64,000 nucleotides of DNA from Tubiluchus corallicola (GCA_030141605.1 JAQGDQ010000003.1:515501-579500), one strand, 5' to 3'; positions 24,901-39,464 are shown, counted from the stretch's first letter. Notes: generated by a model from the sequence alone, not told the origin. Numbers and translations are program-made.

Positions 24901-27900
24901 AATGAATAACGGAATTGTCAATATAATGTATGTATATACAATAAATGGGTTTCAATGGTGTTATAATTTCATACCTTTTCTTACGTCTGTACCTAAAATC
25001 AGTCCTAAGCCGAAAACAGAAGCTGAATCAATATTTCTGAATACAATAACAGATGTTAAGAGAATCTAGTCACATCAGCAGTGTTGTTTCGGTAAGGTTT
25101 CTGATCACATCAAGTTCTGACCAGGCAAAATACATGTATGCCTGATAATTTATTATTAAACACTGGGTTTAGCAGTAGGTACGATCGGGTATCTGATGTT
25201 AGCCAACAGGCGATTTTTGTAGTAAAAAACAAAATCACCTCTTAAACTGTGGTGTAGTTTAAAACTAATTTATCAACAAGTTTCATGAACTGCAAAATCA
25301 ATTGTGAGTTGCGGCCAAGTTAATTTGCACAAAAGGCACCATCTACGTAATGATGAGTCAAGCTGGTCGACGTCTGCAAGCAACTTATCACTGGCTCTTC
25401 TTGGTCAAATCTTACTATCATGAATGAGATTCATGCATGAGATCAAAATCCACAGTGCAGGATAATTATCCGAACTTAGTATTTTTAAGCCAATTTCAGA
25501 GAAAAAAATTGTTATTAACAAACAATAGAAAAGATACATCAAAAAGCAGTTGAGATGAAACTCATCCACTTCAGAATGTAAATATGCTATCTTTGTTTCA
25601 CTTGACACACATCATTGTGTATATAACTTACCATACATAACATAAAATGTAAAAGAGAGAATTCGTGGAAAAGTATATACCATTGAGTATTTGAATCAGC
25701 AGATTTTTTCTAATGCCACAGAGCATGTGCACACTGCATAGTACTGAAAAATCGAAATCTTGAGAGTCGCAACTTTCTAGTTTAATACTCATGTGACAAC
25801 AATAATCCATATTCGTAATCACGTGTAGTTCCTTTCATCTGTGACCGAATGTCAGAAATCTTTTTTCTAGTTTACAACAGTTTTCTTTGCATACGAAAAT
25901 TTTTAACGTCCGCACCAGAATAAGTGAAACACAGCACTTTTGATTAAAGTTACCTCTACAATATGTACAAATACTTTATGGCTTCCTTCTAAGGACTAAT
26001 ACTCTTTGTGTCACCTTGCTTTTCTGATAAACGAACCTATTCAAAATCTATTGAATACAGTTGAACATGATCAAAAGATAATACAGTTCACTCTTATCTA
26101 TGAAGATCAGAATACCTTTCACAGGATGACTTTTAACAAACATCAACTCAAGCAGCACTTTCAATACTCAAGCATGATTGGGCTAATAATATTTCCCAAC
26201 AGCACGACTTTCAACGCAAATGACTGGATTTTCTGATACTTGAGAATTCGAATAACGAAACATATCATTTTCCATTTAAAGCTTGCTAACACAATGGCAT
26301 TATAACTTATGAACAAATCTATACCATACCAAATAGATGCAATTGTGTAAACAATAAAAATCTCATTTTTCTCTTTAAATATTAATAAATGATTGAAAAA
26401 AGGAACACTGTGTTTTCCCCTTAACATTAACCACTTTGCACAAGTTCAACAATATGGCTACCACTTCCTAATATCACAAAAAGTATTATTTATAAGTGCA
26501 CAGTAGTGCTAACACATCACAACATGTAATTAGAATAGCATTGCATAGTGTGGAAAGACAAAGCATGATAAGAAATTTAGCACCTATAACAAAAAAATAA
26601 CCAAGATCAGTGACATTCTCTTTGTGTTGATTTAGCAAATTACAGCTAAGCTGTACAAGAAGTGACATTTAATTCAAACCTAAAGTGTACTTGTAGTGAC
26701 TAGGTCTATTCATATTGTGCAAGAAAACACATAACCTTAGGAGAGAAGTAAATTATTTATTAATGTCAAAAATATTATATGCCTTTTCCCATTTAGCTGT
26801 GCCACCTATAGGCACTTTTATTAACTATACATTAGTTCCAGTGATGGAATTGTTGACCCATTCACAAGTTCAAGAAAAAGCAAAAATGAGAGCAAATCAC
26901 TGTTCATAATGGTAAGCAACTGGTCTGGTGGTTATTAGACAGACCTTTTAGAAGTACGAGCCAGAAACATTCAAGATTTATATGATTTAATTAATTTTGT
27001 GTCAATGCTTTCGCATGCTAATGTGATATCAGTGAGAAGCTGAATAAGGCTTCAGATTAAGAAAGCAACAAATAACTATCAACAGAGCTTGAAAGTCATC
27101 AACAATAATATTTTTAAAGAAGCTGTCAAGTTACACTCATTTACTGTTGGTAAAGGTTGAGAAGAACCATTGGTAAGGACTTATGGAAGCAATTAAACAA
27201 GTCAGTACCAGACTACCAGTATTTTCCGAAGATAGACAAGACTCTAAAAACTGGAAAGTTTCAATGTCTATATAAACCATATACTTCAACAATGAAATAC
27301 TATTTACTATAGTTAAGGTGATATTTATTGATATGACACAGCAAACAATTTCGGACCTGGTCACTCAGCAACAGCATTACAAAAGTTTGGGCACAGACAG
27401 CACTGCAGTTCAAGTAGTTGTGAAGTTTTACCAACTAACAACAACCCAGATGAGGTCGGTAAACTTCCAGATGAAAACCTCAGAGTAACAGGTGGATTTC
27501 AAAACACAAGAAAGAAGACTCCCACTTCAAAGAACGGATTTTACAAGAAACGGCATGCAAAACGCAATTTTTAGACTGACCGTCAAATTGTAGGTCCACC
27601 ACAGCGAACAAAAAATCAAGTCGCAAACAGAATAATTTTATGAAGAAAGGCAATAAACCAAAAACAGCAACATGTAATGAGAAAGACATTTGATTGTAGA
27701 TGTGCAGCTTGCTAAGGTCACCCAATTTGGTATCAGCAGAAATACAAGGCATATTAACTGTCCCCACCACTTCTTGGTTACAGTTAATTTACCAGTAATT
27801 TTATTTTATTTGGTATTACTAATCTTACTCTTTTCTATATGACGATGGAGTTTTATACTTGGATACCAGTTTCCAAAAATTTTCATTTCAGCTAGTTCTA

Positions 27901-30049
27901 TTTTTTGAATTAAGTAAAAAACTCACTTGTATTCCCAGTCTAATTTTGACTTAAAAATTCTACTTTTATCCTTACTCATATTTACAATGATCTCGTTTAA
28001 TTACTATTTCTGCTCATTCTTTAACTTAGTTTACCAATTTGCTAAGCAGTTCACTTTAGAATTAAAACAGATACTCTACTCTAGTTTCATTTCAGAATTT
28101 CAGTAGATCCTGCTACAGAATTTAAGAAAAATGGATCCTGCTCAACGAAAAACTTTTTTGGATTTTGCGTATGCTGTGTTTAGTTTTCTACGTAATATGT
28201 TATTTTTAAGCAGAAACTTTTCAGTCTTTAACTCAAAAAAAGTTGTGGTGTGACAGCAAAATTTGACCTTATAAATCATGTAAAAGAAAATGTTTTTCTT
28301 AGTAAGTAGGCCAGCTCATTTGTGAATTCAGTGGTTATTTGCTTTCTAAATTAAAATGCTTGTATAACAATTTCAAACCATTTCCTTACTTCTAAGTATA
28401 ATAACAAACAATTTTAGCCGCTATCGTAGTCAAAATCATTTTATGATACAACTGAGAAATAATATAGACTTCAATGTAAAAAAACTGCATAAGGTTATTA
28501 TCAGAATATCGCAAAACATGTTCAGTTGATCTATGAAGATCCTGGAGGAAGATGCATTTCTGTTAACTCTAAAATGCAATAACACAACACCATGCTGCCA
28601 TCTACAGGAAAAAAATCAATAAGTAGCTAGAAATCATAAGTTCAATATTGCTATGGGAAACCATCTCACAGCAGCTAATACAATATTAAAAAGTATTAAG
28701 GTACTTCTGGTAAATAGTTGGTTGCATCAAATGAGTATAGTAAAAAGGTATAGTAAAAAAAAAGCAAAATATAGTAACAGTAACTTGTCATACTTTTGCA
28801 TGATGCTGAAGTCTGAAATAGTTGATTACGAGTTCTTGTTAGTTAGATCACTGCACTGCTTTTTACACATAACAGTTAAATGTACCAACACAGTGTTAAA
28901 AAATTAACATACAGGGCCACAAAAAGCTCAACAACGATGCAAAGAGTAATTCACATAGTATGTAAAAACTATGAGAGTGCAATGCGTATGATAAAAACAT
29001 TACACATGCAATACTTTTTTAATTTATTTGCATAATTAGCATTACATTTTGAAAATGCACACTACACGACAGAATAATAGCTGCAAAGGCAATACTTAAA
29101 TAATCAGTTAAATAACTAGTTATATGGCTGTTGGCAAATAAGTCTTTTCTATCAATTAATTTTGTCACAAGTCCATAAGCTTTCAAGTCTCAAATAAAGA
29201 ATGAGGAAAGAAAACGCTACTAAAATAATGCCATCACTGGAAATGTTGGGAGCAGTTTGGCACACTAGCTCACACACAGCACTTGTACTACATTGCATGC
29301 ATGAAATTACTTGAACACAAGTAAGGTATATGGGCTGCCTAAGTACCGCACTGAGTTTCATTATAGGTAAAACTATAGTTAATCAAATTTTAGCCAAGAA
29401 TTATTTGCTCACTCATTTCTTTGTAAAGTGTTGTAGTGCTTAAACAAGTGCATCTGAGCCACATTTAATGCTGCTTTATCTGTATAAATTGTACAGTTTG
29501 AGAGTCTAAGAACTTGAATTATTTACTGTGTCTTGTCTGACTCCTATTTGAATAAGAGTCAGGCGATATTTTTAATGGTAATAAACTATAAGAAAATGAA
29601 GTAGCTAGGCTTATTTTGCTCTAACAGTAGTCTTACTGACATAGGAAAACTGAGATCACAGCAACTGTCGCCAATAACTATGAGTAAAACTCTAAGTAAG
29701 CATAAAAACATGCTTTGCAAATTATTGCAAAAATGGTTTGCCAATTACTAGTATTGAAATAAAAACTGTATACAAGTACATGTGGCAGGCCAAATCATCC
29801 ACGAATTATAATACGCTTATCATGCACTTAAGTGCAACTAATTCATGCATGGGTCATAATGCAGAACACAAGCTAGTAATAAAACAGAACAACTCGATTA
29901 CCAGCCTGCAAATCTAAACCTCAAAAATTTATTTGTTTACTTATTATAAAGGATTACAAAAGATGTGTGTCTATGTCTCTAGGCATCCCTCAGCTATTGG
30001 ACCTACACAGCTGAATCTTGTTACGCTGCAGAGTTTTTGTCAAGGTTGT
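18901..30049. other. Long AT-rich stretch without a recognised gene
   Basis: Eleven kilobases of roughly two-thirds A+T with only short frames (at most about 110 codons). The zinc-finger-like segment at 19441-19509 and a 9-bp inverted repeat at 21329-21354 (AGAGTAACT/AGTTACTCT) are the only local structures I saw. It may be intergenic, or intron of a gene extending outside the window. Confidence 0.5.
19441..19509 (+). other. Isolated exon-like segment resembling half a C2H2 zinc finger
   Basis: Bounded by CTGTTTTCAG and GTTAGT, 69 bp, in frame at both ends, encoding QNSRYGCHRCNKIFPNSAG then FYVQ. CX2C and KIFP.SA resemble a PRDM3/PRDM16 (EVI1)-type finger start, but no second half is found nearby. 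Chance or a relic is likely. Confidence 0.2.
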
Positions 30050-30350
30050 GTAATATAACACAATCAAGAATACAGATAGTTCTAGCCCTCAAATATATCC
30101 AGAACCCCTCAATGGATTCAGTTAACGGATCTGCCTATTAAGCGGGTCACATGTTCTGGGTATCTCAAACTTACTTTCACTAACTTGCACTTTCATCATA
30201 TAGTTTTATGATTGAGGGCTGTATGCTCGGTGACCGTAGTGTCTTTCTCCAGCCCGTCTCTCTCATAAACTACTACTTTGCCACTAACACTTTGCTGTAT
30301 ATTGTTTTTTGTATGAGACAAATAAAAAACTCAATTCAATTTAATTCACT
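30050..30350 (+). mobile_element. Possible retroelement 3' end with ATTCA-type tail
   Basis: Ends GAGACAAATAAAAAACTCAA then TTCAATTTAATTC (30315-30347): a polyadenylation hexamer followed by short terminal repeats, as at 3' ends of non-LTR elements. No coding sequence is recognised upstream. Confidence 0.28.
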
Positions 30351-33300
30351 TCCAAAATGAAATGTTTGGTGAACAGGTCTACAGCTGCAGAATTTGACAC
30401 GCAGGCTTTGCTAAAGCAGCTTTACTTGAAACTCACTCCAAAAGGAATGTGCACAGGATGGTCTATTCGCGACTAGATCGAGTACTGGCGACCATTTCCT
30501 AGAATATATTAGGAAGCAAAGGGACAGGATGACAGACTAGTTATTCCAAATGCCATTAATACGTATATAAATGTTAGCAACTAGAACTGACTATCTTTCA
30601 CTACTTTACAATGGATAGGGCTACCAGAAACCAAGGAAACTTGCCATTAGGTGAAAATTTATTGTTATGTTACTGCACAAAAAAAAACAAGTAAGCACAC
30701 ACAAATGAATTAACTATAAACTGCGAGTCAATTATGACTTGGCAAACCAACCAGCAACATATGGTAATTCGATTTGTTTATTATGTATGACCTATCTTGT
30801 TATTCAGTCTAGAGATATAATATTATGATATTTACCCTAGTATTTCTGGAGCGAAATAAATTGATATGATTTCTAAAAGTAATACAACTCTGCCCAATGC
30901 CAGAACTATTAGTATTACTATTATTTTTACCTACTAGTACTATGTTATACTTACACTAACTGTGACTAACAGACTTTCTCCAGTTTACCTATTCCTAATT
31001 TTTGACAGACAAATTTATCAGGTAAAGCCTAGAATTTTCTTTTCACGATGCAGCAGATACAAGTCACACAGCAATAATAGTGAATGTCAACACGATTTCG
31101 ACGAAATAACATTAATTGCAGGACAAACACTAAGCAGTCTGTCAAATTGAACAAAGAAACAAGTGAACTGCAAAATTTTCCTTTTGCAATACGGGAAATC
31201 TTACTTGCCTGCAAGTACAAGTCACTGCCGTTTGCTGGCGTGGCATTACGACCATAATGATAGCATAATTTACGTGACATATCCAAGTCCGATATGAAGA
31301 AAAAATAGCACACCTCCCGTTCCGTTCTGTTGCCGACGTACATCAAAGCGATTGTTTATACCGTAAGAAAACACTCTTTACAAAATAAATATTGAAAAAT
31401 TCGTCTTGAAATATCACTTTATTACATGCTGTTTTATTGCATACTAGATTGTGTAGGCAGTAGCCTGTACTAACTTGCAGCTCATAAAAATCGTATAATC
31501 TTTTACTAATCACACATCCGTATAATCATTGCCATACCGCATAATATGGTTGTGGCCGTTAGCAAGTGGATTTCATTTTTGAAGGGAATAGGCTAACGTG
31601 AGGATTTTTACAGTATTACATAAATCGCGTATTTGCAATAATTATAATCATTGCTGAAGCAAAAGAAGTGAGGCTAGAAGCATAATACAAGATTGCGATG
31701 TCACGACTTCAAGTCGAAACCACACGTGCACAAACATCCCAGAATATGAGTGGACCTTTACTGCACTACGTTCCTAAAATGACTCTGCGCACCATTCTTA
31801 TGGGGAATGTTTATCTTTGCTATAATGTAAATCTTTAGAATAGCGCTGGATTTTTATAACTGTCGACACGTTTTATGAGAGGGTGTCGATGGGCCTTTCT
31901 TACCCACTCTGAAGTTTTTATGGCCCAGTTGATTGTTGTCCACAAATCGTCTATTTTACATTCCTGAAGTAAATTTGTTATCAGACTTAAATGTCATATT
32001 TATATGAATTATTATGAAGAAAACATTTCTCCCTCATAGTTGTTTTACGCCTTGTGATTTGACATAACTCGAGGTTTGAGCAATAATGAAGCAAACGCAA
32101 GATGGGTAACTGAGAAGCTGAACACATCTCAGCTAGGTCGCGATCGCCATTCTTGCGACAAGATTAATCGTATTGATCTAGCGCCCTCTGAGCAAACACG
32201 CTAATTGACCTTTGGGTCGCCTACAACTACTCAAGCCTATGGAGCTTATCTAGCGCGGCGTGATGTGTTAAGATTTCAAAGCCATACAAAGCCATGACGA
32301 AAATGTGAAACAGCTTTAACTGCCTGTAAAAGTTCTTTGTATGCTGCACAGCAGTTTCATGCATGGTGTCAAACTAGACTAACATGTCCCAAAACATGTC
32401 CTTGAGCATCGATCTTAAAGGAGGCTAATGCTGTCACTAGCACAAATGCAAGTATAAAGTCATATTTGAAGTTTTGAGACTGCTATGCCTCACACCACAA
32501 AAATGGTTGATTTTCGGGTTACTCACTAGGGAAATAACTCTATAAAGCCATCTTTTTCGCCGTGGTGCCTGTTTTGTTCTCGTTCAGGTTACACTAAACT
32601 TTGCCATTTACTCACCGTAAACACGGGTAACTATGAAGTAGAATGTTCGCCTATTATTACGATCATTTCAAGAGCAGAAAGCAAAGACTACATAGAATGT
32701 TCTGGTATTATTGATCATCAGCAGACAATTTATTTGTCGTTTCACGCAGGGTCTCAACATTTTGCAATTTTTTTCTTGTTGTCGCACTTGTTTTGTGGTA
32801 TGTTGAGAGTGATATCCTGTTTTGTGGCTGGGGTGGGCTGGTTTTTTGCATCATTGTGCTGTGTTGTCGAACGATTTAAAAGAACTGGGGCATCTAAAGT
32901 TTACACATTTACAAATACACGCAAGCAAAACATGCATGCGTGCATTGCGTGTGCATATGCGGGAGGTGGGTAACCCAAACCTTGCATTTCTGACTAGTTA
33001 CAGGTAAGCTCACGATCAAGACGCATCTTTGGCAAAATCGTGAATGGGTCGAGGACAGTAAGTGCAGACATCTCTGTATGACTTAGACGTAGAAAAGCTA
33101 CGAAAATTTACTCGAGTTCCGACCCAGAGACAAGTTTGAACTAGCTTCAATTTTAGCAGGATCAATTCTTTTTGCGTGAGTAAGAACTTATAAATAAAAA
33201 TGAAAGTGTTGTAGGGGTCTTGTCATCCGAATGAGTCATAATTCTAATCACGGGCGTTATCAAGACATTACGACGCCCTACGTTAATAGTTCCATTCACC

Positions 33301-35477
33301 AATGTCTATTATGGGCTTATATGTAATGGCCAGTGTAAAATTATTTGTGGTGTATTAGTGGCACTATAACCTAAGCTAAGCACTTACATGATTACTGTTA
33401 ATTACTGTACGTATATTTGTATAGAACTTATTTCCAAGAAGGCTGCGCAGCTGCTTGTGGCATAGTACCTTTCACGAAATAATACTCACTAACTGCTTGT
33501 AGTGTGTTATAAAATACGCGCTTTATTTGAATATGAAAGGACTGATAATCATTTTCTGATGAAAATAAGAATTTTTAACACTGGTCCCTAAAATCTGGTA
33601 CCCTTCAAAATGCGGCGCCCTATACTGAAACTTAGTTAGCGTATTGGTAAATACGCCCCTGATTCTAGTTTTTTTTTTGTAATTTGCTTATCCTATCCAA
33701 GGTAATATCATATTGGATAAAGTTCATCTTCTGGCAGTTTGGTACTTCCATTGTTTTTTGGGTCATAATTTCCTGGTAGAACACATCGCATGTACATGAT
33801 CACTGCAAAGCGTTAGGGTCAGAGGGTAAAGTGTCATGAACCCTATGATGCAGTCATGGCATTTGTTAAATAATGAAGATAGTATGTGCTTTGACTACAC
33901 TTGTCTTTCAGTTGCGCAGGTACGTATTCACAGCATACGACACACTTCTATGTCTGCAGCGCGCTAATTTACCTGGGCTGATTATTGACACTATGTGAGA
34001 AGACACTACCTACATGATATTCTGTCAATGTGACAAGACAACTTCAATCACGAAATCTTATTATCGCCTGCTTATTTCTGAACTAATTTAGGCGGGTAAT
34101 TAATTACGCTTGTATTGAAGGTGTTCGCATTGTATAGGAATATTGGGTAAGGTGGATGCGAGTCTGCGAATATCATTAACTTGCACAGCTTGCCATGAGA
34201 TCGTTGACAGCATACGTTGTTTTGGAAAGTTTATGCTGTAAAATTCAGGTAAGTTATCTACTTCAATGTTAAGTTTTCTAATATGAAATGTCATTTTAAG
34301 CAAAAAAAAGATTAGGCGTTAAAATGAAGTAAAGTAAACTAAGCCATTAAAGCAAATTAATTACTCAGCAAAGAAAATAGTGACGACTTGGCATATAATA
34401 AGCCTAGTGAACAGGGTGTCAGGAAATGAAGCCTCTTACACTTAAAAGTTATCTCTGATAGAGATGTATACGTATTTTTTAGTATTTTATCATGATATTA
34501 TTTCTCATTTGATGTGTTTTTATTCTTTCTACTTCTTATTGCCTGAAATAAAAATCAACGAAGTTCTTGAAGAAATGCGTCATGACCTCATTTCAGTTTA
34601 AACTTTTTATTGGATTTATAATGGATTTACAAAACAGACTGCGTCAGAAACAGGTATCTTCACTCTGCAAGTGCTAAGTGCAAAATGCTAATAAAAGAAT
34701 ATAGGGCTTCACTACTAATATCACACTTGATTTGATAAAACAATTGATCAATTACAATCAGCAGATGGTGATTAAACTTACAAACATGAACAATAAAAAA
34801 GACAACATTTTAATAATATCAGTAAAAATAAGAATACATTTACAAAGTAAGTTGGCTGGTTAACCATCTCACAGTAAATTCCAGTATATTGTAAAGCGAA
34901 AGGTTGATTTAATAAACTGTTGTAATGAATTATGGGGATAATAACAGAAGAGGAGATTAAGAGAGGGAGAGGATGGGAGAGGAGAGGAAGGGAGAGAGGC
35001 AAAGATGGAGAAACAAACAGAGAAAGAAAATCGAAGGCTTTATCTTACTAAAACAGCAGATTTAGCAACGAATGAAGTAACCGTGATTTTTCTGTTAAGA
35101 ATTCATAAGGTCGTCTTATAAGGTGACTTGGTCCGTGCGTATTTGTTAGTCTACTACCATCGCTAAAATTAATGGTTAAAAGGAAGATGAACACGAGGTG
35201 GAACATTCGTGCATTATTGGTTATAAATCTGTTTAATGAACAAGTATTTAGTGAGTCTTTTGCTAGTCTACATAATACCGATACAGGTACATTTTCTTAT
35301 GTGTTCTTGTTTATCTTTGTGTTAATTTTTTAATCAAAAGAATTAGACGAATAAGTTTAGTATTGTTCGGCTTTGGCAGAGATCTGCTTCCTACTGAGCG
35401 CATTCTAGTTTTTATTACAGATATCAGTTACATCAAAATAACATATGTGCGCCTTTTTTCTACTTATCCATTTGTGT
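30351..35477. other. AT-rich non-coding sequence
   Basis: No supported gene. A minus-strand exon-like frame at 31209-31343 (ATG, TATAAA 12 nt upstream, GCAAGT donor) is discussed as a finding only. Confidence 0.5.
34930..35025 (+). repeat. Purine-rich (GGGAGA) tract
   Basis: Imperfect GAGAGGGAGAGGATGGGAGA-type tract; low complexity. Confidence 0.7.
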
Positions 35478-36300
35478 AATTTTTCCTGTGCCATTTTTAC
35501 CTGTGCCATTTTACCGCGCATGCAAATATTTTAAATTATTAAGAATTTTCCTTTCCCGTTGTACAAGTCTTTCGAACAGGTAGCGTAAGCGTAATGCTAA
35601 GTAATATAACTTTGTTTGTAAAGCTTTTTTGAAATATACTTAAAAATTCCCTTTTCTTTCTCTTTAGCCATCATATAGTGAAAAACATCTGGTTATAAAG
35701 AAATTGAATAAAATTTAATTACTAACAGCAGCAGAATTTGTTAGGTTTGAATCCATTCCCCAATTGTTTTCCACAGAAAAACCATTCCAAACACAGTTTA
35801 ACAATCGAGAATTTCTCGAAATGGAACTGGAACTAATCGTAGTTGTTTGTCCAGGTGGAGATAACAAAAAATAACTAATGAACACTATCTCTGAGACCTC
35901 CACGAAATGCTTCACGAATGTTTTTTGTACGTAGTGTTCGGCCAAGTTTTGTGGAAAAAGAACTGGCGAAAAGATTCAGAATTTGGCATCCTATACCCGC
36001 CTTTCTTCGCAAAATTTTTTGGAAATCTGTTAGATAGTTTTTGCGTAATAGGTTTATGTCATAACAGACAAAAAACCAAACAAACTGTGTTGATGAATAA
36101 CTTCCTTGGCAGAGGTAAAAATTGCTAAATTAATTATCCCTTACTGTAACCCTAACCTAACCCTAAACACATATTTAACTAAGCGTGCCATTTTTTCCTG
36201 TGCCATTTTTACCCACTTTTCCATTTGTGCCATTTTTACTGTTCCATTTTTTCTTGTGCCATTTTTCCTTTGTCATTTTATATGTGACATATTTACTTGC
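35478..36300 (+). repeat. GTGCCATTTTT(A/T)CC repeats and CCCTAA-like tract (copy A)
   Basis: Words of the form TGTGCCATTTTTACC recur at 35485-35518 and six or seven times at 36185-36290, preceded at 36145-36170 by CCCTAACCTAACCCTAA. The repeats are direct and irregular (12-25 bp spacing). The open frames here are just the repeat translated. Confidence 0.6.
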
Positions 36301-38791
36301 CCTGTGTGAACCACCAATTCACCAAAAAACACATTATTGATCTTACTGACAATATCATATAATTTATACTTTCGCTTAGTTAGCAAAGAAGGTGCTACGA
36401 ATGCTGTGATTATATTATTTTTTCAAACCTCACGCAATGTTATTTAAACTTTTCAAACGTCTTATCGTCAAAATGGCTGCGCCTAACGGTTATCGTTGGA
36501 ATTTAAATTACCAAGTTTTATACAGTTGCTAACACAACTGTTACACAAGCCCTGTGTACAATAAGACAGCATGTAACTGATACAAAATTTAAAGACGAGT
36601 TTTTTACGCTTTACTTATGACGAATGTTTTCTTAATTGTGCCTTAAATTTATAAATAAAGATGCTGTTCGACTAGCACAAGATTTGAAATGTTTTTTTAT
36701 TTGAAAACAATGACGTACCTACTATCTCGGAAAAAGCCCTCATTATTTTGATATTATGGCGAAATGTTAGAAAATGGTAAAGACGTCACATGCACGTGCA
36801 ATGCTGTATTAATTAAAGCAAACATGAAAATGTATTAAGAATAATGATTTACGATTGTCAGCAAGCAGCTGCTCTGACGCTTAGACGCTTAACCTATAAT
36901 TAATCCTTTTAACTAGCCTATATCCGACCAGTTTATTTGTGTAAAATAATTTACAATGATTACTACTAAAATTTATGCTATACTGCATTGTGTAAACGTC
37001 TAGCTAGCAGGTAATAACGTAACCGCTAAAAAAGGAACAACCACAAAACACATCAAGGAGGTTCTCCGGGTTATTTGTTTACAGTTACTTGAGAAGAGGA
37101 TCTGCAGAGACACGCACTACCAATATACATATCTCAAAGGGTGGCTGTATATAAATTATGTTGAAATGCAGGTATAAATGCAACTTCAGCGCTATTTTAC
37201 TTGTCTTCCCCCGCCCCTCCCCCTTACAGGAGAACCTGAAAACATCTTCATGTGGTGATGTCTGGAAGGTTGACTGGTTTTGTCTTTATGAGGTGATTCG
37301 TTCATTGGGGATCTTTTCTGCTCTATTTGCGTAGTCGGACAGCGCATTGATTAGCATAATGTATAGCATTTTGTCTTTGCAAAGAAATTTTCAAATATAA
37401 TTATTATTAACGTGATCATCATCATCATCATCAACACAATCATCATAATCATAATCATTGCTATCCTAGTCGTCGTCGTCGTCATTATAATTTTTAATGG
37501 AAAGTTAGAAATTTTGCTATTCAGTATTGAAAGGCTCAGTATTCAGCATTTTAAATTTCTGTTATTTTGTTATTCGATATTGAAAGGCTTCAGTATTCAG
37601 CATTTTAAATTTCTGTTGCTATTGTTGTTGCAGTTGTTGCTGCTGATGCTGTTGTTGTTTTTGTTGTGGTTGTTGTTGTTGTTGTTGTTTGCTGCTGCTG
37701 CTGCTTCCGCTGCTGCTGCTGTTGCTGCTATCATTGCTATTGTTTGTAGTTCCTGCTTTGTAGTAATGACAGATGTGTTTGCTAAGCCAGGAATTAAGCT
37801 TTGATGGATTTCTGTACATGGACGGTAGTTTTACAGCACCCTCAACATTCGGCAGACGAACAATAATTCCCGATCCGCGAACAGTAATCGATAAGTAATA
37901 AAAGTGCCAACATTGTCAAAAAATATTGATGATGTGTATTGTAATTACATTGTACCGGCATTTTCAAAAGCGACCATCAAAAGGAACTTATTCATACCTG
38001 TTGACAAAATTTTCTGTTTGATTGTCTTGTAAAAATCCGGTGCATGTAATTTGTCAAATATAATAGTAACAGTAAATCGGGTTAATTGACAATTCTGAGC
38101 CTCAATCTTGTGGGTTTAAGCTAATTTACGAGCAGATAATCTTTTATGAGTGACTGTGACAGCCGTTAATTAACCACAGATTAACTGTAAACAGTGTTTA
38201 CTTCTACAGAGCTTTAATTATCTGAGATGTAGAAAAACTGTCAGAGGAAAAGTTAATGCTTCCGGAAAATTTGTACTTATCTTACTGCTGAGGAAAATTA
38301 ATGTTATTTGACCAATATAAGCGGACTGTTGGTTTGTCTGACTGAAATTTGAAAAATTAATAACGTTTGCTGGATCAACGCCTTATCCTTTTGCAATGCC
38401 AATCCGAACTGAGCAACATTTGTACCTCTACCTCAGCTAAAAGGGGGAAATTTCTTTACAAAGAGCCGAGCTCATTGAGAGCCCTGTAAACAAAGTACCA
38501 CATTTTGCGATTAGAAAGGCTACAACAACACATTCTGAAAACACAACAGATACTGAAATTACACAATGAGCAGTTTTTATTAAAGCAGACGACTTGCAGA
38601 ATGTCGAACTGCATAAGAAAGAAACGTACATAAAGGTATTGAACTGGATGGCATTGTTTGTTTGCTTATGTGTATGCATGTTTGTTTGTTTATTTGTTTT
38701 CTGTGACTCTACATTTTGTACCACAGATAACTGTAACACATTATGCTGTACTTAGATTTTGTCATTACGCAGATAAAAAGAACAATTTACA
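36301..38791. other. AMT upstream region
   Basis: 2.5 kb before the AMT start codon. Holds the trinucleotide cluster at 37410-37740. No core promoter stands out; AMT regulatory sites presumably lie here. Confidence 0.45.
37410..37740. repeat. Trinucleotide microsatellite cluster
   Basis: (ATC)n and (GTC)n at 37415-37485, then (TTG)n/(CTG)n at 37615-37730. Between them a 53-bp direct duplication (TATTGAAAGGCTCAGTATTC and ..CAGCATTTTAAATTTCTGTT) at about 37518 and 37571. The long hydrophobic or poly-Gln frames are repeat translations. Confidence 0.9.
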
Positions 38792-38984
38792 ATGACAACT
38801 CAGCTGAATTTGGCCGATGATGACTACTTATATGAAGTAGAATACGTCATGGTAAATGTGAGCAGTTCAGGTACAGTAGCAGTACCTATAGCCAGATACA
38901 GCTCCCGAGGAACTGGACAGACAACATGGGATGATGCCACATGGATTCTCACGAGCTCCTTCATCATTTTTACGATGCAGTCAG
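38792..38984 (+). CDS. AMT exon 1 (residues 1-64, start codon)
   Basis: Encodes a polar N terminus with an NVSS glycosylation-like site near residue 22, then TM1 (TWILTSSFIIFTMQSG). It ends TCAG followed by GTACGG, leaving the first base of Gly65 (phase 1). A weak AT-rich GATAAAAAG lies about 20 nt before the ATG; I see no convincing core promoter, and an upstream non-coding exon is possible. Confidence 0.93.
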
Positions 38985-39368
38985 GTACGGGAGACCAGTA
39001 TTGTTGAATATCATGCAACGATTGTAACTTTGTATAATGTGATTGTGTACTTTCTGTGTTAGAATTAGTCAATCAGGAAGTGTTAAACACAGAGATATCT
39101 ATATTTACCACATCTCTCGGAAAGGTCGCAGGAATAAGGTCAATTAATTTTGGCTAAGGTTAGGGATTAGGGTTATGGTTACGGTTAGGAATAGGGTTAT
39201 TTCTTTTTACACGTGGCTTTTTTCCTGTGACTTTTTTACTCAGATTCGACAAAACAATACCTATTCTCTTACCTGGTGCATTCGCGCTAAGCACTTTATT
39301 ATAATTTTCTACTGCCGTGTTCAACAGTTGCATACTTTAAAATTCAGTAGTGGCTATAATGACTGGAC

Positions 39369-39464
<96 letters not shown>

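Noticed and set aside
27330-27575. About 80-codon plus-strand frame without Met (..LPDENLRVTGGFQNTRKKTP..)
   Set aside because: Hydrophilic composition looked gene-like, but no family match, no clear splice sites and length within chance for the region.
36106-36309. Frame with repeated FFLVPFFLCHF-like words
   Set aside because: Translation of GTGCCATTTTT repeats.
37412-37819. 130-codon hydrophobic frame and poly-Gln frame
   Set aside because: Translations of (ATC)n, (TTG)n and (CTG)n microsatellites.
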